From Nymphaea colorata (lineage: Eukaryota > Streptophyta > Magnoliopsida > Nymphaeales > Nymphaeaceae): a DNA stretch of 64,000 bases. The stretch's first letter is position 1. Every line of letters begins with the position of its first letter. The translations under genes and the position numbers were made by a program. Shown here piece by piece: positions 1-8,989 of this stretch. The notes under the pieces were generated by a model. It did no database searches. It was not told the DNA's origin and was given only the letters and a program-made list of their open reading frames with translations. The stretch covers positions 17,213,002 through 17,277,001 of the forward strand of contig NC_045148.1 in NCBI RefSeq assembly GCF_008831285.2. The letters run 5' to 3'.

Positions 1-374
1 GAAGAACCATCGCATAAACTTTGTTGACATTGGGAAGGGGATCAAGAAGTAAAATCTGGCTTCTAATAGCATTATAAGAATCATAGATGATAGTTCGGAT
101 CATCCTTTTCTGGTTTCTTGATAGAGACATCAATGAAACCAATTTTGTTTTTTGCTGAAAGAGCCATCAAGATGGCTCGGCTCTACGTTCTATAATTTTT
201 CCCATTAAAATGTTGTGAAACCAAGACATTTTCAGGGTTGTCGGATTGGTGAATAAAGAATGGGTTAGACATCATCTGGGACAGATCTGCGTCGTTGGGA
301 TCAACATGAACGACATCTTCCACCTTTTGTCTATCGCTGTTCTCATCAACTCCATGGTCTGCCATTCCCCTCAT
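1..374 (-). pseudogene. Ty1/copia gag N-terminus (partial, broken)
   Basis: Read on the minus strand from about 374 towards 1, this encodes the start of a copia gag polyprotein, the capsid precursor. The typical N-terminal block is visible (NPFFIHQSDNPENVLVSQHF, then a GKNYRT segment), followed by ALSAKNKIGFID and LPNVNKVYAMVL, as in the DUF4219/UBN2-type gag of plant copia elements. An in-frame TAG at 183-185 stands where these proteins have Trp (YRT-W-SR), so the frame is broken. The coding region continues past the left window edge, so pol cannot be judged. A primer-binding site and LTR lie just upstream. Family assignment is from motif recognition. Confidence 0.8.
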
Positions 375-375
375 T

Positions 376-387
376 GCTCTGATACCA
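376..387 (-). promoter_or_regulatory. Primer-binding site of copia element (tRNA-iMet type)
   Basis: The minus strand reads TGGTATCAGAGC, the standard plant retrotransposon primer-binding site complementary to the 3' end of initiator tRNA-Met. It directly follows the CA end of the adjoining LTR and precedes gag, so it fixes element orientation and the LTR end. Confidence 0.8.
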
Positions 388-681
388 TGCAGAATATTTT
401 TCTCATGAGGATGGGCACGTTGAAGAGGAACAAGAAAAGAATTTTTATCAATGGAAGGTGATGATCTCTTTATTAAAGATTCAAGATAATATATACAATG
501 GGTTTACAACGGTAAGGAGTGAGCTCTCCTTCCTTCACATTAAAAGTTTTCCAAAGATACATTTGATATTCAAGGCAAGTTGAGGTGGAGAGGCTTGACA
601 TGAACGTTGGAGTTGAGGTGGATGTTGAGATGAAATGCCGTTGGATTTGAACGTTGTAAAACTTTCTTTTAACAGCCAACA
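388..681 (-). repeat. 5' LTR of the left-edge copia element
   Basis: On the minus strand the LTR would start TGTTGG at 681 and end ...CTGCA at 388, immediately before the primer-binding site. TG...CA ends and a length near 294 bp are usual for small copia LTRs. The partner LTR is outside the window, so the outer limit rests only on the TGTTGG start. The homology between the TNL1 and TNL2 leaders begins just to its right, near 700, which supports a junction close to 682. Confidence 0.65.
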
Positions 682-851
682 ACTTCTTTGTATTGGAATT
701 GGTGAGTGTTGGTTGCTCAAGGGGACTTCCTTTGTCATCAAATTTCGGCAGTTTCCTTTTGAAATTTTTATAAACAATTTTCCTGTCTGATTCTCATTAC
801 CATCTTCTTGAGTACATCTAGGTGGTTAACTTCGTGCTTTTGCCGTCACAG
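682..851 (+). promoter_or_regulatory. TNL1 5' leader shared with TNL2
   Basis: About 710-851 aligns by eye with 36770-36918 upstream of TNL2. Shared pieces include TTGTCATCAAAT and CCTTTTGAAATTTT, and both end in a CACAG or TACAG directly before the ATG. The pyrimidine stretch plus AG looks like a 3' splice site, suggesting a 5'-UTR intron. The copia LTR at 388-681 sits directly upstream, so little native promoter remains next to this gene. Confidence 0.45.
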
Positions 852-1525
852 ATGGAGATGATGCTCGGTGGCTGTCCCAATCTACTTGCTGCGTTTGCTT
901 TTCTATTTATGGTTTTAATAACATCGTTGGCTTACATTGGAAGAAAAATCAACAGGAAACAAGGGCTCCCATCTGATTGGGGAGGTGGAAAAAAAGAGGT
1001 ACTCGAAGAGAGGAAGCCTGTGGGGGACGAAAAAGGGCTATTCATGGCAACTCAGGAGCAGCGTAGCTTTAACTTCGATGTTTTCATCAGCTTCAGAGGT
1101 GAAGATACACGGAAAGGCTTCACGAGCCATCTCTACAAGGAATTGGACGGTCATGGCATAGCCACTTTCATTGATAGTGGTTGCCTGGAAAAGGGCCAAA
1201 GTATCAGCGACCTGTTTGGGTGCATCGACGCGTAGAAGATATTTCTGCCCATCTTTTCCAAATACTACACGGACTCCCAATGGTGTTTGAAGGAGATAGC
1301 CAAGATGGTGGAGGTCAACAAAAGGGAAGGGGAAAACAGGGCCATAATTCCTGTATTTTATGATGTTGATCCTTCTGGTGTCAGGCATTGCAGGGCATCA
1401 TTTGAAAAGGCTTTCAGAGTGCACCAACGCAACAAGGAATTGGGAGAGGAGCAGAACAATGAGTGGAAAGCAGCCCTAACAGAAGCAGGAAAGATTTCTG
1501 GATACTGCTGCTCTGAAACTGAAGG
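852..1525 (+). pseudogene. TNL1 exon 1: signal anchor plus TIR domain
   Basis: ATG at 852 is chosen because TNL2 has the same start after an AG acceptor. Residues about 9-32 are hydrophobic (LLAAFAFLFMVLITSLAYIG followed by RK), a likely signal anchor, as in some RPP1-type TNLs. TIR follows: FDVFISFRGEDTRKGFTSHL, then FIDSGCLEKG, FSKYYTDSQWCLKEIAKM (with the Glu of the WCLxE motif, the catalytic residue in TIR NADases), and IIPVFYDVDPSGVR. A TAG at 1233-1235 replaces the TCG codon present in TNL2 (CIEES), a single-base nonsense change. Coding otherwise stays in one frame to the splice donor. Confidence 0.92.
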
Positions 1526-1717
1526 GTAACACTCCCTCTCTCTCTTTCTCTTGTTGTAGCTCTTCGTGTTTATGTTAACGGCAATGATCTTTTCTGCAAG
1601 ACTGGAAATGGTTTTCAGCCGAGTAATTTGGACCGAATAGCTTATGCCATCATCACATTTACTTGACATTACTCCTTGTCAAGTTTAACGTAGTCTTTCT
1701 TCATCGTTGTTTCGCAG
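1526..1717 (+). other. TNL1 intron 1
   Basis: GT at 1526 and AG at 1716-1717 bound a 192 bp T-rich stretch. Splicing joins GG to G in phase 2 and keeps the TIR frame into the NB-ARC exon (aat gat gca...). TNL genes usually have their first intron at this place, after the TIR exon. The sites are inferred from sequence and frame only. Confidence 0.78.
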
Positions 1718-2455
1718 GAATGATGCAAAATTAATCACGCTCATAGGCTAACACGTCTCCAGTAAACTAAGGAAGGTTCATTTTGACATACAGCCTATTG
1801 GTATTAGTACCCACATAAATACTCTGAAACAAAGGTTGGAAAGAGAAGAAGATGCCGTTTGCATGATCGGGATATGTGGTCTAGGTGGAATCGGGAAGAC
1901 CACCATTGCCATGGCCCTTTATAATGAGCTCTTTCCTACATTCGACGACAGTTGCTTCCTCCCAGACATAAGAGAAAATGAAAACAGGGAGGAACTACCC
2001 TCTTTGCAAGCCAAAGTCATGAAAGAAATCTTAAGAACAAACATGACCGTAGGAAATGTTAGAGAAGGAATCAGCTTGATTAAACAAAGGCTTGGAAGCA
2101 AGAAAGTTCTCTTGATTTTGGATGATATCGACCAGATAGCTCAACTTGAAGCTTTTACAGGTAACTGAAAGAAGAAAGAAGAGTGGCTCGCCGCAGGGAG
2201 TAAGATTATTGTGACAACAAGAAACAAAGAGGTACTCCTCCAACATGGGCTGCAAGAGGAAGAGATCTATTTCCCAGAGGGACTAAACTAAGAGCACTCC
2301 CTGCAACTATTCTTTCGCCATGCACGTATGAGCGACCAACTATCGGCAGAACTCGGCCACCTCCCTGGAAAAGTTGTGGAGGTAGCAGCGGGTCTGCCAT
2401 TGGCACTCATAGTATTTGGATCACACTTTGGTTTTCTGAAAAAGAAAGATGTGTT
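1718..2455 (+). pseudogene. TNL1 NB-ARC domain, interrupted
   Basis: The nucleotide-binding switch of TNL1 stays in one frame apart from stops. Visible in order are the linker VHFDIQPIGI, the P-loop GGIGKTTIA, kinase-2 KVLLILDDID, RNBS-B GSKIIVTTRNKEVL, an RNBS-C-like SLQLFFRHA, and the GLPLALIVFGS motif. TAA at 1749-1751, TGA at 2166-2168 and TAA at 2289-2291 interrupt the frame. Coding homology ends after KKKDV at about 2452, where a (CT)n tract and LINE sequence begin. The ARC2 and MHD parts are therefore absent. Kinase-2 ends in Asp and lacks Trp, which fits a TNL. Confidence 0.9.
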
Positions 2456-2459
2456 TCTG

Positions 2460-2490
<31 letters not shown>

Positions 2491-2630
2491 ATTTGTCTTT
2501 CATTTTTGTTTTATTCGTCTTTTATTTTTATTTTTGTGGTTTGTTCTTGTATTTAGGGGACTTCTTGTCCCCAAATTTTGCTATAAATTTCCATTTTATC
2601 TGCTCTCTCTCTCTCTCTCTCCCTCTCCCC
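2460..2630 (+). repeat. (CT)n tracts flanking a short LINE 3'-end piece
   Basis: (CT)n runs occupy 2460-2487 and about 2603-2621. Between them is T-rich sequence containing CTTCTTGTCCCCAAATTTTG (2561-2580). The same 20-mer occurs in reverse complement at 51700-51719, near the 3' tail of the LINE at 51655-52860, and is likewise followed by a CT-rich end. This piece is therefore best read as the terminal 3' UTR of a LINE whose tail is CT-rich rather than poly(A). It lies upstream of, not after, the LINE coding region found here. Confidence 0.6.
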
Positions 2631-5600
2631 GAGCAAGACCCGGCGCTACCAGGCACTCCTTCTCAGCCGTTTCCAATTCCTGAGCAGCGGCTGACTGGCC
2701 GCCTCGTCATTCCCAGTTCTCCTCCCAGTAATGCTGCTCTTCCCCTTTCCCTCTCTGTCACTTGGGTTGCGCCTGCATTCATCCCTCTCTCACGAAGGCT
2801 TCACACCCGTACTCAGAGCATTGGGTTGAGACCCTCTTGTCCAACCCCGTTATGGCGACGGAAGCCCCTCTTCACCAACAGCAGACCCCCCTTTCTTGCA
2901 GCATTTTGGAGCCAGTGGTGTGTCTGATCGTGAGGGGAGCCTGATTGAGAGGACCTGCTGGATCTGTGGGGCGTCTCTCCTTCATTTCAGCTGCGCAGTA
3001 ACTGTTTGATGAAACGTCTTTTATGGCTTGTGTTCTCTACACCATCCTTGGAGCGTTTTGGTAACCGATCGGTTCTTTTTCGGTGCGTAGCCCTCACGTT
3101 GCGCTAAGTTGTGTCTCACCAGTCTGCAGGGCCGTGCTCAGCTTAGGCTTGACGCAGCTGCCCTTGGCAGTGGGTGGGCACACACGTGAGATTGGCTTCT
3201 TAGCTTTGGACCCGTCACTTTACTCTTGCACGAGGTTGGTGTCATGGCAGCCCTTCCTCCTCCTCCGCCTTCGCGACCACCGCTAGGGGCTTGGGTTGGT
3301 GGTCCTAGTCTTTGTAGTATTAGGCTAGGTAACCCCCTTCCCCTTAATCGCTTGCTTTGTCGTGCTACAATCAGTTTTCTTTGCTCGTCTAAGGGGGTCC
3401 GTCAGGCTATGGGATTGTCTTTCAGTTGGCAGTCTACCATCTTCAATTGTGTTTTCACCGGCTTACGTCAGTTGCAAGATGCTCGCGGACTCCTCCAGGC
3501 TTTCCTCCCACCCGCGCGGTGTTGCTTTCTCCTTTTGCAGATGGGTGATTGTTCCTTGCGGCCGAGGCTCCCAAAGATGGTCTCTGTTGGTAGGCCAGCC
3601 CCCTCACCTTGGTGTGTTCCCTCTTTCTGGCGTGCTTCCAGGCTTCGTCACCTTCTTCGGTCTGTCGCTTCTATCAGCGTCAGATGGGGCCAGTGGTGAT
3701 GTCAGAGTTGTGCTTCCTTGAACGGCCGCCGGGCCGTCACGTGTTCCTGATGTCATTTTTCTGCTTGTCAGAATGATCGTCGCCTTTTTGGTCCACGACA
3801 TGGCTTTGTAGCGGTCGCTTCTTCCTTCTGGGTCCAGGTTCCTCTGCCAGTTGTTCATTGGTCACCTTCTTCGGATGAGAGCTCTATTTTCTTTGGCTCT
3901 ATCAGACTTCCTTGGCCTGGGCCTACTTGTCCTGATACACGGGGTCCACCTTTCTCGGTACAGGTCCCACAGATCTTCTACCCAGGTGGTCCACCAAACC
4001 AGTGCTCTTCGATGGTCGAGCTCCCGCCTTCACAGCTCCCACCCTTGATTCCCTCACGGCAGAAGCCAGCCACTCCTCAGCGATGGAGTCTAGCCTGCTC
4101 TCTGCCGTGCTCCCCTGAGGTACCTTGCTTGCCCTTCGTTTTTCTGCTTTGCGAGCTGGGGTTTCACGCAAGTCCACCTCGAGAGGCCCCGACCCGGTGT
4201 TGTTTGCTGCTCAGTCTGACCTTGGCGACGTTTGGTCCTTCGCACCGTCTCTATCGGCTGCCCGCCCGTCAGCAGGGGGTCGCGGCCTTGAGGTTGCTGT
4301 TGTTGCTCGCTCTTGTTCGACTGTGGCCTCCGTTGTCTCCACCTCTGGCATTTCGTCACCCCCAGTCAGCCCTTCTCCCTTTGTTGCTTGTACATTGCTC
4401 TTTACCCTTCCTACTGGCCCCCCTCTGCCCCCGCTAACACCCAGGACCTCCTCCTTTGCCTATCTGCTATGGGTTTCTTCTGTTTCTTTTGACAGTAGCT
4501 TTTGTACCGACTTGCCTTCCCTGCATATACTGCTCCCTAGACTCAGTCGCGACTTTCCTTGCAACCCTGCTTGCCTGCCCGTTCTCCCTGTTAGCTCTGC
4601 CCTCCCCAACATCCCTTGTGTTGACACTTTTTCCAGCACCTTGCGGTCTGATTCTGCGTCCACCTCTACCCCCCGTCCTCCCCTCTCTCCCTTGATTGGT
4701 TGTCTGGTCCCACCACTAGACCTGTTTTTTGCCCCTCCCTGCCCGATAGGTTGCCACCTGTTGCCCCCTTGTTGGATGCTGAGCTAGGCATCTCCTTTCC
4801 GGATGCACTTGCCGCTCTTAAGGTATCTCTTCCGCAGGAGCAACTTGATTTGTTGTGTTCCTCTTTTGTTGCCGCTGTCGCACTGGTCTCCCGCTCCAGC
4901 CTGACCAGGTTGCGGTGGGAATTATGTGGGATTGGGGCTTCTGCAGCCTCCATCCTCCCTCCCGGTGCTGTCAGGACGGCCAGGCGTGCGTCGCTGCACG
5001 TGGTTTCCCCATGAGGGTTGCATGTTGGAATGTGCGGGGCCTCAGTGCCTGTTATCGGCGTAGATATCTCTCTTCTTGGGTCCGTCAGCATGGACCTTCG
5101 GTGCTAATCGTGGTTGAGACCAAGTTGTCTCTCATATCTCATGCTTGTGTTCGTACTTTGTTGCGCCAACCGTCCTTTAGGTTCCAACCAGCTAATGGAG
5201 ACGCTGGCGGCATCCTACTGACTTGGTCTCCACCCCTTACGGGGGTTGTTGTGCATGTTGGTAGGTACTCTATCTTAGCTTCTCTAGATGGTCTCTGGCC
5301 CATCTAGAGAAGCTGTGGGCTGAGCTGCATCATGTTCGTTAGCTTGCTGCTTCACCTTGGTTGCTGGCAGGAGACTTCAACTGTTTGCTTAGTCCTGCTG
5401 ACTCATCCTCCCCTTTCACTTCTGGCCCGTCTATGTATGTTTTTTGATCATTCGTTGATGAGTTCTATCTTTTTGACGTGCGTCTGAATAATGGTATGTT
5501 TACTTGGTCCAACAATAGGAACTCTCCAATTCTTTGTACGTTGGACCGTATCTTCCTCTCGCCTGAGTTGTTCTTTGCTTTTCCTTCATCCTCCTTGGTT

Positions 5601-5752
5601 CTTGTACCGAGACACTTGTCTGATCCTGCTCCGCTGCTCCTTTCACTTCTTTGGGGTAGGGCTGGTACCAGGCACGCCAGGTTCCGTTTTGAGCTTTAGT
5701 GGCTCCGAGATGAATCCTTTGTGGCTACCGTCCCTAATTGGTGGGCTCGCAC
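2631..5752 (+). mobile_element. LINE (L1-like) 5' half inserted in TNL1
   Basis: A GC- and pyrimidine-rich block, unlike the flanking TNL exons, separates GLPLA from the LRRs. Its right end encodes a LINE endonuclease (5011-5752). The 2.4 kb before that should hold the 5' UTR and ORF1, but no ORF1 domain could be recognised with confidence; several long open frames there look like composition effects. There is no reverse transcriptase and no 3' tail: the element stops at about 5752, where LRR coding resumes. LINE copies normally lose the 5' end, so loss of the 3' half suggests a later deletion that also removed the NB-ARC/LRR junction. Confidence 0.68.
5011..5752 (+). pseudogene. LINE ORF2 endonuclease domain (decayed)
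   Basis: This is an AP-endonuclease-like domain that nicks target DNA in L1 retrotransposition. The first half (5011-5307) begins MRVACWNVRGL, with the Asn of the active site, then IVVETK (Glu) and GDAGGILLTWSP. A frameshift near 5300 moves the second half to another frame: SPWLLAGDFNCLLSPAD (GDFN), LNNGMFTWSN, LDRIFLS, and LSDPAPLLL, where the usual catalytic His of SDHxP is Pro. Stops occur at 5305-5307 and within the second half. The domain ends near FVATVPNWWA, and the reverse transcriptase expected next is missing. Confidence 0.8.
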
Positions 5753-5756
5753 CATA

Positions 5757-6929
5757 AATGGTAGGCTAGAACGACTGCCTACTGAACTTGGTATGCTGAC
5801 TTCCCTCGAATTCCTGAATCTTTTCGGCTGTTTGCAACTTTCGTGCCTGCACAATTCCATTGGAGAACTTCAGTCTCTAGAGGTGCTAAACCTTGAAGGT
5901 TGAATGAAACTTTTGGTTTTACTAAAGCAGATGGGAGAATTGAAATCCCTCAAAAATCTGAACCTTGGAAGCACGGGGATATCAGACATACCTGATGCCA
6001 TTGATGGAGGAGAGAGAACTTGCGTTCTGCCAGAAGAATTAGGGAACTTGAGATCCCTAAACTATCTCGGCCTTAGCCGGACATTGATATCAAAATTACC
6101 CGATTTCATTGGAAGGCTTCAGTCTCTAGAAAGGCTCGATCTTACTGAATGTTTCCGCCTGAGTAGGTTGCCTGATGCAATGGGGGGCCTCAGGAGTCTC
6201 TCATGGTTATCATTGAAGCGTTGCAAGGTGTTGGAACAATTGCCAGCTTCTATGGGAGTGTTGACATCTTTGAAGGAATTGGACATTCGTAATTGTGAAT
6301 CTCTAACAGAAGTTCCCGATTCATTGGGGAGGCTTAAACAAAGATCTTCAAATATCTCTAGAGGGTTGCATCTCGTTGGAGAAAATACCAAACTCGATTA
6401 TTAGAAGGTTAGTATCGAGGAAAGATCGTGATAAGCTTCAACTTAATGGTCTTAAATCGTTAAAGAGACTACCCGGGTCTCTGGGCGATGTGGAGGGTGT
6501 GCGCACGCTGAGCCTCCGCGACTGTAAATCACTTGAAGAAATACCCGACTCCATTGGTAGGCTGAAGCCTTTGAAGGATATAGACCTTTCTGCTTGCACT
6601 TTGCTAAGAAAGACGCCAGAATCAATAGGAAACTTGAAGAGTCTAAAGCGTTTGATCCTTAGGCATTGTCGATCACTGGAAGAACTACCGGAATCCATGG
6701 AAGGTTTGGAGCCTTTGGAAGTTCTATACATTACTAGTGGAAAATCAATAACGAAGCTGCCTGACTTTGTAGGGAAGCTGAAGAACGTTCAAGAATTTCA
6801 CCTAAGGGAGTTTGAAGAAGCACCAGATCATCTCATCGGTGGTCTTCCCCGTCTAAACAAATTTTTCATAAAAGATTGTCCAAACTTTGAGTCTCTCCCC
6901 GAGCTTCCCTCTGCCCTTCCATACTTAAA
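5757..6929 (+). pseudogene. TNL1 leucine-rich repeats
   Basis: About 15 repeats of 23-24 residues of the TNL type are present, for example LPTELGMLTSLEFLNLFGC, LPDFIGRLQSLERLDLTEC, LPASMGVLTSLKELDIRNC and IPDSIGRLKPLKDIDL. This is the solenoid that senses ligand or effector. TGA at 5901-5903 interrupts the first part. At about 6341 the frame shifts by one (the DLQISLEGC segment continues in the new frame from 6343), and it shifts again near 6925 after LPSALPYL. Repeats before 5757 are missing at the LINE junction. Confidence 0.9.
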
Positions 6930-7610
6930 GTCCTACGTTGCGCTGCAGCTTTCGAGGAATCACCAGATCTTTCAAATCTGAATGATATGGAGAAATTACA
7001 TCTAGGAGGATGTAAGACCCTCGCCGACTTGTCTGGCATCGAGAGGTTCAAATCTTTAAAGCGGTTAATATTGACCACCCGCGACGGCTTGGCTCGCGAA
7101 CTGGTGGACAAACTGTCACAGGTACTACCCTCTACTTTCTTTCTTTGTTTCATCGATGATTGTTTTGATAAGTTACAGGTTTGTGCTAATTGGCAGCCCA
7201 CTTTTGAGCGGCTGGGAGAACTCTTTGTTTCCGGAGCAAGAGACGGTTCAGACTTGCTGTTCGGGCTGCCAAAATCCGGCCAAGTTGATCGGCTGGTGGG
7301 GATGTTTTGCCTGGCCAATGAGCCACCGGCGAACAGATCACACATTGACGTCCGCATCCAAGTCCAGGCAGAAGGAAAGATCGTCACCGAAGGCACATGG
7401 AGAGCAGAAAGAACGATAGACGACGTTGAATTCATGCAGAAGTTGGGGATGCATGGCAATGGTTTTTATGAGATTGGGTTTGGAAAAGATGAGGAGATAA
7501 GCAGGTACGTACTCGAAGAAGGACACACAGTGTTGAGGGTTCCAACAATTTACAACGATTACCAGTTGAAGATGGGCCATTATATGTGTGTAAAAGTGGT
7601 GTGTTTCTGA
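6930..7610 (+). pseudogene. TNL1 last LRRs and post-LRR C-terminal domain
   Basis: After the second frameshift the frame runs open to TGA at 7608-7610. It starts with a final LRR stretch (MEKLHLGGCKTLADLSGIER, FKSLKRLILT) and continues into a post-LRR jelly-roll-like region (LFVSGARDGSDLLFG, DVRIQVQAEGKIV, NGFYEIGFGKDEEI). GT at 7122 and AG at 7177-7178 could bound a 57 bp in-frame intron, but it is short for a plant intron and reading through is also open. The domain likely corresponds to the C-terminal jelly-roll/Ig-like domain of TNLs; that is inference from position and pattern. Confidence 0.72.
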
Positions 7611-8984
7611 TCTGAGACTTGTCCTGGTCAGTACTGATTTTTTTTCCATGACGAACACTTGAAAGGGAGTAAAAGAGACGAAAGGTCCCAACTCTCTGGC
7701 TTTGTTTATGGTTCTGTCTTTCCATTTTGTTCCAGCTGCAGTGATGTTGCCTACCCTTAACCTGTCCCTTCTGCATCTCCAATGAGAATAGCACAGATTT
7801 GGATTCTGATTCAAAAATTTGAGGTGGTGGAAAAACTCCTTTTCCCTTTTGGAACATAGATGAACTTGAAACGAAACTCTCAAGGCAGCATGGTCAGAGG
7901 CAAAGTCGTGGCCAAATGGCGGCAAAGAGGAATAGAGAAACCCATTGATTTTAAAAAATTAAGCTATGGTTCGTAACAATTGAAAATGATTGAAGCATCG
8001 ACTAATTAGAAAACAGAGTGGCTTTGCTCATAACTGTATTAGCAACATGTTGGCCATATATGCTACAATGAGATACACCTTGCGTTAAGTGCACAGATCT
8101 AGTAATATGTCAAATGAAAATTAATCTTCATCACTTTGAGTCCGTCTTGCTCAACATGTTTACAAATTCAAGCGTCGAGGCTGGGCAGAAAGTAAGGCAG
8201 CTGCAGAAATGTTAATAGTGGTTGTGAGCTTGGGCGCTGGGGGTTGAACAGGCCAAGAGGATGACGAGGGCCGAAGCCAGCAGAAGTCTTGACCCTGCCC
8301 TCCACCTTCACGTCTCTGTCGAGCTTTCCTCCAAAGCAATTGGCCATGTTGAGGGGCACTAGGTAAGTAGCTTCACACTATCTAGAAATAGGATAGGTAA
8401 GATACAAAAAGGTATTAACAATAGGAGAATAGGAGTTCAGGGGAGATTACCCTGACCTGTGTCTTCTATTCGTTTAACTATTCTTTCTTTATACTTCAAC
8501 ATTCATTATGTAGTTGCAATTTGAAATGAGTCGAGTTTTTATACTCGAACTCAACTCATTTAACATTTCTAGCATGCATTTAAAGTTGAGCTTGACTCGT
8601 TTAGAAACAAGTTGAGTTTTGACGAGCGAGTTTCAGTCGAGCTAGCTCAACTAGTGGTGCAGCCATAGATGCCAGAGATCAATTAGGAGGGTAATGGTGT
8701 TGCCTAGATGAGATGGATTTTCTTGACACCGGCCTTTAGCTAGTTGGTTAAGTAGGTTTCGAAAAGACTGACCAGTTGCATCTATTAAGAATTTTTTTAT
8801 CTGGAGTGAACGTTGAATGCCATCCGTTCTGCCAATGCCAATGAATAATTGTTGGCATGTCAACTCATTTCTTACCATATCCACTAAATATCATTGTCAG
8901 GTCAGGCGTCATTATCATGTATATATGAGTAAGCTTGTAAGTGTTTGATTATTAATGAGTTGTCATGGTGCAGAAGCTGAAAGA
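7611..8984. other. TNL1 3' flank, no gene recognised
   Basis: AT-rich intergenic DNA. The first few hundred bases may be TNL1 3' UTR. Short open frames at 8168-8359 and 8651-8884 (both minus) resemble nothing I know. A GAG(T/C)TCGAGT-rich, partly inverted stretch lies at about 8520-8650. The block ends at the GAACC target-site copy (8985-8989) of element A. Confidence 0.5.
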
Positions 8985-8989
8985 GAACC

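Larger units (their letters stand above)
852..7610 (+). pseudogene. TNL1: TIR-NB-LRR resistance gene, disrupted
   Basis: This is a plant intracellular immune receptor gene, read as signal anchor, TIR, intron, NB-ARC, LINE insertion, LRRs and post-LRR domain. In families of this type the TIR domain is an NADase, NB-ARC an ADP/ATP switch, and the LRRs sense effectors. In-frame stops lie at 1233-1235, 1749-1751, 2166-2168, 2289-2291 and 5901-5903. Frameshifts lie near 6341 and 6925. The MHD end of NB-ARC and the first LRRs are missing where the LINE sits. A functional receptor cannot be made. The frame is otherwise well kept on both sides, so inactivation may be fairly recent. TNL2 is a tandem paralogue. 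Confidence 0.92.

Noticed and set aside
3226-4787. Several long open frames (up to 220 codons) on the plus strand within the LINE insertion
   Set aside because: They overlap in all frames, lack recognisable domains and follow from GC/pyrimidine-rich composition. LINE ORF1 may be among them but I could not identify it.
7122-7178. Candidate 57 bp intron in TNL1's last exon
   Set aside because: GT/AG present, but short for a plant intron and the frame is open through it; left undecided.
8168-8359. Small minus-strand frame (MANCFGGKL start within it) considered as a secreted peptide gene
   Set aside because: No signal peptide or known CLE/CEP/PIP motif; no neighbouring support.
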